DNA from: Ligustrum vulgare
Lineage: Eukaryota > Streptophyta > Magnoliopsida > Lamiales > Oleaceae
DNA: 64,000 bases
NCBI GenBank assembly: GCA_963555705.1
Contig: OY743172.1
Coordinates: 25,915,446-25,979,445, forward strand
Reading direction: 5' to 3'
The notes beneath the pieces were generated by a model that saw only the letters and a program-made list of their open reading frames with translations, was not told the origin of the DNA and searched no databases. The number at the start of each line of letters is the position of its first letter. Position 1 is the stretch's first letter. A program made the position numbers and the translations under genes. This document shows, one piece after another, positions 35,405 to 47,300 of this stretch.

Positions 35405-36416
35405 TGATGTGATCCGGACCAGGCATCGAAGGGCGAAGTCGAGCCATCGGCAATATGATAGTGATCTACGTGCAAAACGGAGAAAGTTCCATGTTGGAAT
35501 CGAGCCGAGAAGAGGAAAGAATCAAGCCGAGCCGAGCACACGGAATTGTTTATGCAGAAAAGGTCTTACGGCCGTAAGGGAAATTATTCACGGCCGTAAC
35601 TCATACATTCACGGCCGTAAATCTTACAATCACGGCCGTAATCAATTAACGAGGAAAAATGAAGATTTGCTGCAGAAAGAGGCTTACGGCCGTAAGCTTT
35701 GAAGTTACGGTCGTAACATTCAAACAGGGACATTTTCACGGCCGTAATAAATTCATCACGGCCGTAACTGATGGTACAGTTTTGATCAGAAAGGTGATTA
35801 CGGCCGTAAGATATTTTGTCACGGCCGTAAACGAGCTCGGCCAGATTTTCGGGAATATTCAAATATTTTATTTCCTTTTATTGTTTTGGGTATTTTCCTA
35901 GTTTAGAATTTTAGTCTAATTAGAATTCTATTTTGAGTAAATTAGATGCTAGGTTATTTTGCTTATTTATACGCTTTTCAATTCATTGTAAAAACAGTTT
36001 AAGATTGATTTTGAGATTAATATAGTTGAGAGAGTTTTCTCCAATTGAAAGGTTGAGGAGTCCCTTTTGTGTTCTTCAAGAACAAATCCGACCTATCAAA
36101 TATTGTGGAAATATTTGTGGCGTTGTACTTATCAAATATTCGCGAGAATATTTGTGGCGTGTCCGATTAGAATCTTATCAAGGAAATTGACAAGTCCTTG
36201 TGGTGTTTCGAAAACCTTGGATCTCGATTCCACATCGTCAATTTCTTGCGTCGTGAATCTTGGGTCAAGGTCCTATCGTCAATCTATCTTTTAATTTCTG
36301 TTCAATTATTCGTGTTCTTGTTATTTTTCGTGTCAGATCTGATTTAGATCTTTCCTAGGGTTTTAATTATCGTTATTCCGCGTGTTCGACGAGATTCCCC
36401 GACTGGGATCGCGTCA
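35405..36416 (+). repeat. 3' LTR of the gag-protease element
   Basis: 1012 bp copy of 32559-33569 preceded by the polypurine tract. Its own palindrome cluster lies at about 35567-35831 (one copy altered to ttacggtcgtaa). Confidence 0.93.
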
Positions 36417-39400
36417 AGAAGTTGCCACCTTCATGGAAGGAATTCAAGAATTACCTTAAACACAAGCGTAAGGAAATGAAACTTGAAGATATTATTGTCC
36501 GGTTGAGAATTGAAGAAGACAATCGCAAATCTGAAAAGAGGAATGGTGCATTCAATTCGATGGAATCAAAGGCTAACATTATTGAAGGAGGTCCCAAGAC
36601 CAACAAAAAGAGGAAGCATAATGGGGAAGGGCAAACTGGTTCTTCAAAGGTTCCTAAAAAGTTCAAAGGTAACTGTTACAACTGCGGCAAAGAGGGACAT
36701 CGATCCAAGGATTGTTGTAAGCCAAAAAAGGGTAAAACAGTTCAAGCCAATGTAACAGAACATAACAACATTTCTGAAAAAGTACAAGATATAAATCTTT
36801 CTGCGGTTGTTTCTCAATGCAACTTAGTAGGGAATACTAAGGAATGGTGGGTAGATACTGGAGCAACTCGCCATATATGTGCAAACCGCTGGATGTTCTC
36901 TACTTACAAATCAATGGATCATGATGAACAACTCTACATGGGAAACTCATCATCCTCCAAAGTTGAAGGACAAGGAAAGATCGTGCTAAAAATGACTAGT
37001 GGAAAGGAACTTACTTTGAACAATGTTCTTCATGTGCCCGAGATCCGTAAAAACTTGGTATCCGGTTCTTTGTTAAGCAAGAACGGATTTAAACTTGTAT
37101 TTGTATCGAACAAATTTGTCCTTACTAAAAATGACATGTTTGTAGGAAAGGGCTACCTTAATGAGGGGCTCTTTAAAATGAATGTAATGACTGTTGTACC
37201 TCCTACTAATAAAATTACATCTTCTTCTTACTTGTTGGAGTCATTTAATGTTTGGCATGAACATTTAGGACATGTGAACTATAATACTTTGCGTAGACTA
37301 ATCAAATTAGATTTATTACCAAAGTGCGATTTAGATCCTAATCACAAATGCGATATTTGTGTAGAAGCCAAAATGGCTCGTTTACCCTTTCGTTCTGTCG
37401 AAAGAAGTACTGAACCTCTAGATTTAATTCATACCGATATATGCGATTTAAAACTTGTTCAAACTAGAGGTGGTAAAAAATACTTTATCACTTTTATCGA
37501 TGATTGCACTCGATTTTGTTATGTATATTTACTCAAGAGTAAAGACGAGGCAATTGAAGTGTTTAAACACTATAAGTTAGAAGTTGAGAATCAACTTAAA
37601 AAAAAAGATTAAGGCAATACGAAGTGATAGAGGCGGTGAATATGATTCCCCGTTTGAACAATTCTGTTCAGAACATGGAATTATTCACCAAACTACCGCG
37701 CCTTATTCTCCTCAATCCAATGGCATTGCTGAACGCAAAAATAGAACATTGAAGGAGATGATGAATGCGATGTTATTAAGTTCAGGATTACCACAGAACT
37801 TGTGGGGGGAAGCTTTGCTCTCCGCCAATTATATTCTCAACAAATTATCGCATCGGAAAACTCATAAAATACCTTATGAATTATGGAAAGGTCACAAACC
37901 TAACTATAAATACTTAAAGGTATGGGGATGTTTAGCCAAGGTAGCGGTTCCTAAACCTAAAAAGGTTAAGATCGGACCTAAAACTATTGATTGCATATTT
38001 ATTGGGTATGCCTACCATAGTAGTGCGTATAGATTTATCGTACATAAGTCTGAAATTCCCGAGGTGCATGTCAATACAATTATTGAATCTAGGGATGCTA
38101 CATTTTTCGAAAATGTTTTTCCTTATAACATGCAAAGTGAATCAAACTCATTGAAGAGACCTCGTGAAAATTATGAGGCTATAGATCAAGGATCTATAAA
38201 TATGGAAGAACCTAGACGTAGTAAAAGGTCTAGAACATCAACCTCCTTTGGGCCTGATTTTTTAACATATCTATTAGAAAATGAACCCCAAAGTTATAAA
38301 GAGGCTATGTCGTCTACTGAAGCTTTATATTGGAAAGAAGCTATTCATAGCGAAATTGAATCCATACTCCAAAATCATACTTGGGAAATAGTAGATCTTC
38401 CACCCGGTAATAAGCCATTAGGGTGTAAATGGATTTTCAAAAGAAAGATGAAAGCAGATGGATCAATTGATAAATATAAAGCTAGACTTGTTGCAAAAGG
38501 CTACAAGCAAAAGGAAGGTCTTGATTATTTCGATACCTATTCACCTGTTACGAGAATTACTTCTATTCGTATGCTTATTGCAATAGCAGCGCTAAATGGT
38601 TTAGATATAGATCAAATGGATGTAAAAACCGCATTCTTATATGGTGAATTAGATGAAGAAATTTATATGGAGCAACCTGAAGGATTTATTGCCCCAGGAC
38701 AAGAAAAGAGAGTGTGTCGACTCGTTAAATCACTATATGGTTTAAAACAAGCCCCTAAAAAATGGCATGAAAAATTTGATACAATCATGGTATCAAATGG
38801 TTTTAAAATTAACGAATGTGATAAATGTGTATATGTCAAGAGCACTCAAAATGGATATGTCATGGTATGTCTATATGTAGATGACATGCTAATTATGGGG
38901 AATAATGATTCTATAATTCAAACGACTAAAAAGATGTTAACTAGTAAGTTTGAAATGAAGGATCTAGGTGTTTCCGATGTTATATTAGGAATTAAAATAT
39001 CTAAAACATCCAATGGTCTCATATTATCTCAATCTCATTATATTGAGAAGATTCTTGATAAATTCAAGAAATATGATATTATCCCTATGAAAACACCTAT
39101 GGATGCAAGTATGCATCTTGTTTCAAATACTGGTGACTGTAAATCTCAGTTAGAATACTCTCGCATTATTGGCAGTTTAATGTATGTTATGAACTGCACT
39201 CGACCTGATATTGCTTATTCTATCAATAGATTAAGTCGATATACGAGTAATCCAAGTACTGAGCATTGGAAGGCAATTGTAAGAGTTTTAGGATATTTAA
39301 AACATACCAAAAACTTTGGATTACACTATTCGAGATATCCAGCAGTACTTGAAGGATACTGTGATGCTAATTGGATATCTGATACTAAAGATTCCAAGTC

Positions 39401-39824
39401 TACAAGTGGATATGTCTTTACACTTGGAGGTGCTGCAGTATCTTGGAAATCTTCAAAACAAACATGCATAGCTAGATCAACAATGGAATCTGAATTCATT
39501 GCGTTAGATAAAGCTGGGGAAGAAGCCGAATGGCTACGAAACTTCCTAGAAGATATTCCTTGTTGGGTAAAACCTGTGCCTGCCATATGTATCCATTGCG
39601 ATAGTCAATCGGCAATTGGAAGGGCACATAATGCCATGTATAACGGTAAATCTCGCCATATACGTCGTAGACACAATACCGTTAGACAGTTGCTCTCAAC
39701 TGGTATTATCTCTATAGATTATGTAAAATCAAAAGAGAATATTGAGGATCCGCTAACAAAAAGTTTGACAAGAGAGCAAGTAGAAAGTTCATCAAAGGGG
39801 ATGGGATTAAAACTTATAAAGTAA

Positions 39825-40412
39825 ACAAGAGTTTCCATGGTGGCAACCCAACCTAGTTGACTGGAGATCCCAAGATCTAGGTTCAATGGGACAACCGAAC
39901 TGTGGAAAAACTCAGTACGCACTGTGGAGATTAAAATACTCTAACCCATTCCTATGGTGAGACAGTGCCTATCTGCCGCGATACAGGATAAGTTACGCTT
40001 TTAATGATCACTATATCTTGATTTGTTCAAGTGGAGTATAGCAGAATACTCTTTATGGAGATCACCTATGTGAGTAAGAAGGGGCCGCTTCTACGAGATT
40101 TATGTGAAAGATAAATTCTCTAAACAAATATTCATGAACCAGGTGGTGTCCAAGGCCAAAATGGACACAAACGTGAGAACCAACTGTGTTCGAAGGGAAC
40201 TGTGTGACTTCTATTGTCTAGGTTTACATGAACGGCTGACTGTTCAAAGCATCTTGCTACTGATTGGCCAAGTAAATCCGATAGATGTTACTAGGGAAAG
40301 TTCAAAGTCTCTGACTACTTATCTCGAGGCAGTTTTCTTCATTTGTACTCAAAATACATATCAGTAATTGTATCAATTTGAATAGCCAACATATTTCATT
40401 CATGTGGGGGAT
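39825..40412 (+). other. 3' untranslated part of copia element 3
   Basis: Between the end of pol and the 3' LTR. An 87-codon ORF (40104-40367) has no recognisable domain. The region ends in the polypurine tract atgtgggggat. Confidence 0.6.
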
Positions 40413-41094
40413 TGTTGGAAAAATGGTTTTAAAATAAAATGAAATGGGTCGACTTTGAGCACCAATTTCAGTGGGACCCATATTCCGATTTTGATGGGAC
40501 TAAGCATATTCACGTTCTACTCCGTGAGATAATGAACGTAATATATTTATTTATCTAAAACCATTTAGAATTGAATGAAATAATTGATTTCAAAGTTACC
40601 CACCTAAAACCTTAAATAAATGAAGAATTTGATATTGTGAAACACTTATCCCACATAGGAAAGTTATGAAACTTTTATGTGGTTTATATTGTGGAAGTTT
40701 GGCAATTGGGTTCGGGGGCCAAGGGGTACCAATAGTCTTTGGAAGAGGTAAGTCTTAGACAATGTCTAGACTAGTCCAAAGCCCACACGCGCGCGCGCGC
40801 CGCCGCCGCCGCCGTCCGGCTCGACACGGCACGGCACGGCACGGTCCGGTCCGGTCCGATTGTGTTCGCTGGAACTCCTGCAGATTGTTGTGCTGCTTCC
40901 GTAGGAGACAAAACTCGTTCTATCCTGGGAGACGATTGTTACACACCCTTTTTTAAGCACCTTGGAAGGGAGCAAATTCGTCTTAAGGAAACATCGTGAA
41001 TTCGGTGGGCTCGAGTTATACCATTAATCTGTTCTAATTTCAACTGTGAGTTTGTACTTCATATTCGACTGAAGGAGTAAGTACACAAACAACA
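40413..41094 (+). repeat. 3' LTR of copia element 3
   Basis: 682 bp. Identical to the 5' LTR over the first 380 bp and last 51 bp, but with a different 251-bp centre (about 40794-41043). The centre is GC-rich at its start (cgcgcgcgcgccgccg) and contains aaattcgtcttaag at 40974-40987, complementary to the sequence just after the 5' LTR. Confidence 0.92.
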
Positions 41095-41099
41095 AAAAT

Positions 41100-41314
41100 T
41101 ACTTTATGAAAGTAAATTGTACATCAATGTCAAATTAACTAACTTATTTTCAACTTTCAACAACAAAAATTAATTATTTAAAACTTATTTCCTCGTAAGC
41201 AAACTTTTTTTTAATCTTAGCAAAGATGCACTAAATTATGGTTATAAAGCTGGAACACAGGAGTCTTAGTTCAGAGGAAGACATACTGTTACTAGTTTAT
41301 CATTTATGTAAGCT
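41100..41314 (-). other. GET3 3' flank/UTR
   Basis: 215 bp between the GET3 stop codon and the retrotransposon. It presumably holds part of the 3' UTR. The transposon therefore sits directly at the 3' side of the gene, and the poly(A) site is not identifiable by eye. Confidence 0.5.
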
Positions 41315-44300
41315 TCATCTCCAAAGTATATCCCCCAAAAACTTGAGTGCTGGAACACCCCTTATCTCTACATCAAACAGAGGTGACCGGACTACGGTCA
41401 ACGTGGCTAATTCTGAATCTTTCTTGATCATGTCTAGAGCACGCATCTGATCCTGCAACATATGAAGAAGATCAAATGAAAGCTGTAGGACAACGGAGTA
41501 GAGAGCAAAATCAAATTTTTCTTCTGTTTACGCTCAAATTTGAATATCAGATTTTCTGAAGCATGAATATAAAATCTTGCCTCTGGATACATGGAAAGAA
41601 TGAATAAATAAATACTAATAACCAAAAGTTCAATTACATTGGATGACAAGAGTCATGACTTTACAATATTATATAAATGTGCATGTTATGAGCATTATCA
41701 TGTATTCATGTCCAGCAACATGGACTTTGAGTCATAAATTAGAGCCTCACAAACTGTTTATGGAGGCACTGTAATGAGTCAAAGGGTACCTTAGGGTTCC
41801 ATTTAAATTTCTGAAGAAAGCATGATTTGCTGATTTTCTTACCATAAACTAAGCATTGAAGAATTTTAACCTTTTCATTTTTATCAATCCAATTAATTTC
41901 CCTTAACATAAAAAATAGCCACATTTGCCACTTTCCAGAACCACATGACATAGCATTTTTATTTTATTTTTTTGAAATGGATGACATAGCATTTTAAGAC
42001 AACTAAATAATATGGTATATTTTTACTTTTGATTTTATATATTTTTCCCCAGGAGATTTGAAAAATTCCCAGTTAATTTCCTTCATTCCTCGTGCCAATT
42101 AATCTACAAACTCGCCATTATGATCTTTGTAGAAAGATTTGGAGAGAACTCAATTTTTCATTTAACTTCATGTTAGGTATATACAAGGAATATGGAATAT
42201 TACATAATTACCTCTCTAGTCCCTAACAATTACTAAATGCTACATTGGTACAATAATAGAAAAACTATACATTTTGTTGAAATATAAGAATGAAAGTATA
42301 ATTGTATTTCTTGATAATGAAAGTGTTACAAAGTAAGGTATAAATAGAAAACCTAAAACACATAATTGCCTACTAGTCCCTACACTATTCTAAACAACTA
42401 TCTTGGTCCTTACAATATTAATACAGCATTTCAACACTCCCCCTCAAGTTGATGCAACGATAAACATCAACTTGAAAATAATGTAAACAACAAACTTGAA
42501 CAACAACTTCAAGTAAATAACAAAGTACTCCCCCTTCTTCCAATTTCAATAATCTTCTTGGACGATACCATAACGAAAGATCAATTTGGATACATTAAAA
42601 TCCACAACCCGTAAACAAGGGAAAATCCTTACTCCGGACACAAAGGAAAGCCAACATAAAAAGACGTAAATCAGTCAAGAGGCGATCACCAGGTCGACCT
42701 AATAAAGAAACTGATCTTACGAATAAAAAGGCTAATAAAAAGACACCAAGAAAGATAGTGAAATTGGAAAGTTAGGGGCTGAATTGCACAAATTGAAAGG
42801 CTGAGGACTGAAATGTAAATTCTGAAAAATGAGGGACCAAAATGAAAATATTGAATGTTCAGGACTGAAAATGAACTTCCAGAAAGTAGAGGGACTAAAA
42901 TTGATAAAATAAAAAGATAATGGGTTGAATTGTGAATTTTGGAAGTTGGGGGCTAAAATGTAACCTTTTTTTTTTTGAAAGTTGAGGGTTCAACTTGTTC
43001 AAATCGAAAACTTTGAGGGCAGAATTGGGCAATAAACAACCCAACAAGACAACAACCCAATAATGGGTCCAATCACAATATAAACCCAATAAGCAACTTA
43101 GCTTAGCACCCCAATCTGCAGGCCCAATCCATCAACAAGCAGACCAGATCCAAACCAAATACTAGCCCAATAACATAGCAGCCCATTTTTAATATCCAAC
43201 CAAATTGGCCCAAATAAACTAACATAACATGTCTACAGCCCAAACATGTCTACAGCACAAATCACCAACCCAAATAATAATCTAAAGCCCAATAACCAAC
43301 CCAAATTATTAGAGCCCAAATACACCAAATAAGCAGCTCCCCTCCAAACAATAACTGCATCTCAAGTTTCCGTCCATCATATTAATCAAAAAAAAAAAAA
43401 AAAAAAAAAAAAAAACCCTAACCCTAAATATTTCAGCCAGCCGCATCGCCAGAGGTCCGGCGCCGCCCTCGCCGAAGGTCGCCGGAAAATATTTTATTTT
43501 CTTCTTCTCTCATTCTCTTCCTCTCCCCCTCTCTTGTTGCTGTTCAAAGGCAGCAAGCTGCCTGTGTGCAGCTGAGAAGGCAGCCAAGAAGGGTGGAACC
43601 GGGTGAAGCATTATCTAGTGCAGGGAATGGAGGACTGCTGGGAAGGAAAGAAAAACGCATCCTGAGGCTGCTGCAGGGAGATAGGTAGTCGGGGCTGGAA
43701 GCTGATTGGTTCGAACCGGAGAAAAAGAGGTTGCGGGCGGTAGCTGACTGCTGCTATACAAGAAGGCGAGGAGGCAAAATGATGTGATCCGGAAAAGAAG
43801 CTAACAATGTTATGATTCGGGACGAATCATATTAAAGGAAGAGGGGATGATGTGATCCGGAAAAGGCGTCAAAAATGAGAAATCAAAATACGGGCAATTC
43901 AACAATATTCTACATGGGAAAATGAACAAGTTTCATGTTGGGCTCGAGTCGAGATTCAAATCACATCAACGGATCAGAAAATCAGAAAATTGGGCAGAAG
44001 TTGCGTTACGACCGTAACATTGTTTCTCACGGCCGTAACTTATGGATTTCACGGCCGCATCACATTCCTCACGGCCGTAAATGAAAATTGGTATTTTTGT
44101 TCAGAAGGAGATTTACGGCCGTAACATCAATCTTCACGGCCGTAACTAATATGGTGACATTTTGATCAGAGAAGGACTTACGGTCGTAAGTCCGACTTTT
44201 ACGGCCGTAAGCGGTGCAAATCAGATTTTTCGGGATTTTAGTATTTCAGTTGATTTGTATTTCCTTTATTGGTTTTTAATTCTTTTTCTAATTTTGATAA

Positions 44301-47300
44301 TTTTGGTTATTTTGGTATTTTAGTTATTTTAGGTATTTTAGCCTAATTAGAATTCTATTCAGAGTCAGTTAGCGATTAGGTTTTATTATGCCTATTTATA
44401 TGCTTTTCCATTTAATGTAAAAACAGAATACTTTTGATGAATAAAAATTATATTGAGTGTTTTCTCAACATTGTTCTGGAATTGAACAAACTTCGAACTT
44501 ATCAAATATTGTGGGATATTTGTGGTGTTCAACAAATCGAACTTATCAAAGGCGTGGGCATCCTTTGTGGCGTTCAAACCATTACGGTTCTTGTTTCCGC
44601 ATCGTAACGGGTCTTGGGTTTAATATACACATGGTTCTTACGTCGTGAGGCTCGGGTTGTAGTGTTATCGTCCGTTCCAACCTGAATTCGGAACTTTCCC
44701 GGCGTTCATTCCGCGTGTTCGTTGTGACCCCCTCCCGGGATCACATCACAAAAGCACCACAACAACTGCAGTTTGGGTGGAAGAAGAGGAAGCTGCTGCC
44801 ACTTGGAAGGAGAAGAAATTGTTCTACTGGTTCGAGAATAAGCAGCTGTACTGGTTTGGGATCCAAAATTTTAACAGAAAATGGTAGGAAACATGATTGA
44901 TATTTATCAGCAAAAAAAAAAAATTGACCGGAAAATAAGAAAATGGCCCCGGAAAATGGCAGTGACCGGAAACCTAAGTCAAGATCAAATTTGGCTCTGA
45001 TACATGTTGAAATATAAGAATGAACGTATAATTGTATTTCTTGATAATGAAAGTGTTACAAAGTAAGGTATAAATAGAAAACCTAAAACACATAATTGCC
45101 TATTAGTCCCTACACTATTCTAAACAACTATCTTGGTCCTTACAATATTAATACAACATTTCAACACCCCACTCATATTGTTGCATAGATATCACACATG
45201 CCCAACTTGGATATCGATGTATAGAATGAATCACTAGTCACTCCATGTGTTATAATGTTGGCTAGTTGATTTGCACTCTTAATATATGAAATCTATATAT
45301 TCTTGGAGTCTAGGTTTCCCTTGATGTAGTTTCTATCAGGTTCAACATGCTTCGTTCGATCATGTTGTATCAAATTATTCGCTTTCTCAATAAATGCAGT
45401 GTTGTCACAAATGAGTAACATATGCTTGCTTGGACCAAAATGATGTTCACTAAAAGAAAACTTTCAGCCACGTAAGTTTAGTAGTTGCATGATACAAAGC
45501 ACAATATTCTGCTTCTACACTAGATAGTGAAACCAAATTTTGTTTCTTCTCCAAGTAACAAGATTTCCTCCAACAAATAAAACATATCCCAACGTATTTT
45601 CTATCCAATCTCAATCTAGCAAAATCAAAGTCTGTATAACTCACAATGTCTAGATGATCCCTTTTAGATCACAAGATGTCCTTGCCTAGAGAGGACTTTA
45701 AATATGCCAAAATATAATTAATTGCACTCATGTGCTGATCGCTTGGATTATGTATGAACTGGCTCACAACACTCACTGCATATGATAGATTAGATCTTGT
45801 ATGAGTAAGATAAATTTTCCTACCAATATATGATATTTCGCCTTGTTTGTATGAATCTATCTGGATAGATAGGCCATGATTCACCTGAATAGGTGTGTCT
45901 ACAAGAGCACAAGCTGACATACCAGATTCTGCTAGGAGGTCAAGAACATACTTACGTTGGGAAACAACAAGTCTGTGCTCGGATCGTTCAATTCTCAAAA
46001 AATACTTTAGAGTTTGAACTTTCACGGACCGCAGGTTCAGCTCTCGAGGTTTCTCGCCTCTAAGTAGCTTACCTCTCATTCATTGGCCGGCAAGGCAGAA
46101 CAACTGGCACACACGCACGCTGATGAGTAGGATGTAAGGGAAATACCTGCAATATGATCATATCATTAGAGCACTTCATGGTAAAATAGGTCAACCGCCT
46201 AGCTGTTGCCGACTTGCCGAACCGAATGGGGAGATAAGCATTTTCACTGCGTGACATTCTCCCCCATTCGAATCCGCTTACGTCCTCGTAGCGGGAAGTG
46301 AGCTTCGCATCAACACGCACTCCTCAATTGCAGAATTAAACGGCACCATCCCCTCATGGACGAGCATTCACACGGTGGTACTCCCACACTTGCCCGCTGT
46401 AACTTGTACATACCGCCTCCGACACCAACCTTCACCATTTGCCCCCATAAGCAGTAGTTCTTCGGTGGACGGCCTCCAGCCGCAGTGCCTCCAGCACATG
46501 TCGAAGCACATACCCACTACATTCTCGTAGGCTCTGCAAAATGCGCTCCTCAAAACTCCTTCGAAAGCAATCGCGCAACGCTGCCCAGTACACCCATCTT
46601 CCCCAACAGCTTCCTTCTTCGTGTTCCGCAAACTTGCCGACACGATCCGTGGCCCAAAATCTTTTCTCCGCGAGAATTCCTGTCATTGATCTCCACAAGA
46701 CCAACAACGCATTCAAGCGGGACCGCTCTGATACCAACTTTCACGGACCGCAGGTTCAGCTCTCGAGGTTTCTCGCCTCTAAGTAGCTTACCTCTCATTC
46801 ATTGGCCGGCAAGGCAGAACAACTGGCACACACGCACGCTGATGAGTAGGATGTAAGGGAAATACCTGCAATATGATCATATCATTAGAGCACTTCATGG
46901 TAAAATAGGTCAACCGCCTAGCTGTTGCCGACTTGCCGAACCGAATGGGGAGATAAGCATTTTCACTGCGTGACACCAAGTCTTTCATTTTAAACTCCTT
47001 CGTTAGATTAACTTGAAGCTATTCAATTTCAATGGGGTTACTCCCAGTATGGTCAGCTAAGGTCTGCCTAAAACCGTACTTCTTCATTGAACAACTCAAC
47101 CTTCCAAACCATGCCCTTGATGATTGTTTTAACCCAAAAAGAGCTTTTTTCAACTAACACACCTTATCCCCTGAAGGAGTAAAACCGGTAGGTGGATCCA
47201 TATACACTCCCTCTGTCAAATCACCATGAAGGAAGACATGTTTAACATCTAACTGCCTCAATTATCAGTCGAGATTAACTGGCTATCTTGGCTACTGGAG

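Larger units (their letters stand above)
32559..36416 (+). mobile_element. Non-autonomous gag-protease LTR element (TR-GAG type), complete
   Basis: Inserted in the gag of copia element 3. A perfect 5-bp duplication agaag (32554-32558 and 36417-36421) flanks it. LTRs are 32559-33569 and 35405-36416, TGATGTGATCC to GATCGCGTCA. A primer site TGGTATCAGAGC sits at 33572-33583. A polypurine tract (aagaaagggagta) sits at 35392-35404. The interior encodes only a gag-like/protease protein and lacks reverse transcriptase, RNase H and integrase, so mobilisation must depend on another element, probably Ty3/gypsy by its protease type. Confidence 0.93.
32061..39824 (+). pseudogene. copia gag-pol polyprotein, split by insertion and frameshift
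   Basis: Gag starts at 32061 ([13 protein letters not shown]) and is cut at 32558 by the nested element, resuming at 36422. After that: zinc knuckle [14 protein letters not shown] (about 36675-36716), protease DTGATRHIC (about 36855), GAG-pre-integrase and integrase zinc-binding part (HLGH...CDIC), integrase core residues in [16 protein letters not shown] and AERKNRT, RT with KARLVAKGY, SLYGLKQAPKKW and CLYVDDMLIMG, and RNase H with GYCDANW, IARSTMESEF and HCDSQSAIG. The second lesion is in a nine-A run at 37598-37606, where the frame changes within integrase; the downstream frame 37584-39824 is open. Apart from these two events the product looks intact, so the element is recent. Confidence 0.93.
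31368..41094 (+). mobile_element. Ty1/copia LTR retrotransposon 3, young, gag interrupted
   Basis: Flanked by a 5-bp duplication aaaat (31363-31367 and 41095-41099; low complexity but exact). The 5' LTR is 31368-31968 and the 3' LTR 40413-41094. A polypurine tract (atgtgggggat) abuts the 3' LTR at 40402-40412. The gag-pol text is nearly complete apart from a nested element (32559-36416) and one frameshift. The gag wording ([15 protein letters not shown]) resembles the Bianca lineage; that attribution is from memory and tentative. No tRNA-Met primer site follows the 5' LTR. Confidence 0.93.
42275..45166 (-). mobile_element. Small non-autonomous LTR element inside copia element 4
   Basis: Two 162-bp LTRs (42275-42436 and 45005-45166) differ at only a few bases. 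On the minus strand a polypurine tract (ttgagggggag) abuts the 3' LTR at 42437, and a primer site TGTATCAGAGCC abuts the 5' LTR (44993-45004, one base short of the usual form). The interior has no polymerase genes: repeated 'gcccaata' phrases, a poly-A run near 43389-43415, and cctaaccctaaa. It is inserted into the 3' LTR of element 4 and hosts 43780-44748. Confidence 0.85.
46018..46975 (-). mobile_element. TRIM (terminal-repeat retrotransposon in miniature)
   Basis: Identical-looking 239-bp direct repeats (46018-46256, 46737-46975) bracket 480 bp. On the minus strand a primer site TGGTATCAGAGC (46725-46736) follows one repeat and a polypurine tract atgggggagaa (46257-46267) precedes the other: the minimal LTR retrotransposon signals in 958 bp. 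The LTR starts TGTCACGC but ends AAAGT, not CA. No clear target duplication (tttga versus ccaag). ORFs inside are on both strands and lack domains. Confidence 0.85.

Noticed and set aside
43415..43430. Telomere-like aaaccctaaccctaaa
   Set aside because: Only about two units next to a poly-A run inside a retroelement leader; not an interstitial telomere array.
46368..46856. Overlapping ORFs of 80-120 codons on both strands inside the TRIM
   Set aside because: No recognisable domain and the same segment is open on both strands because of GC-rich composition.
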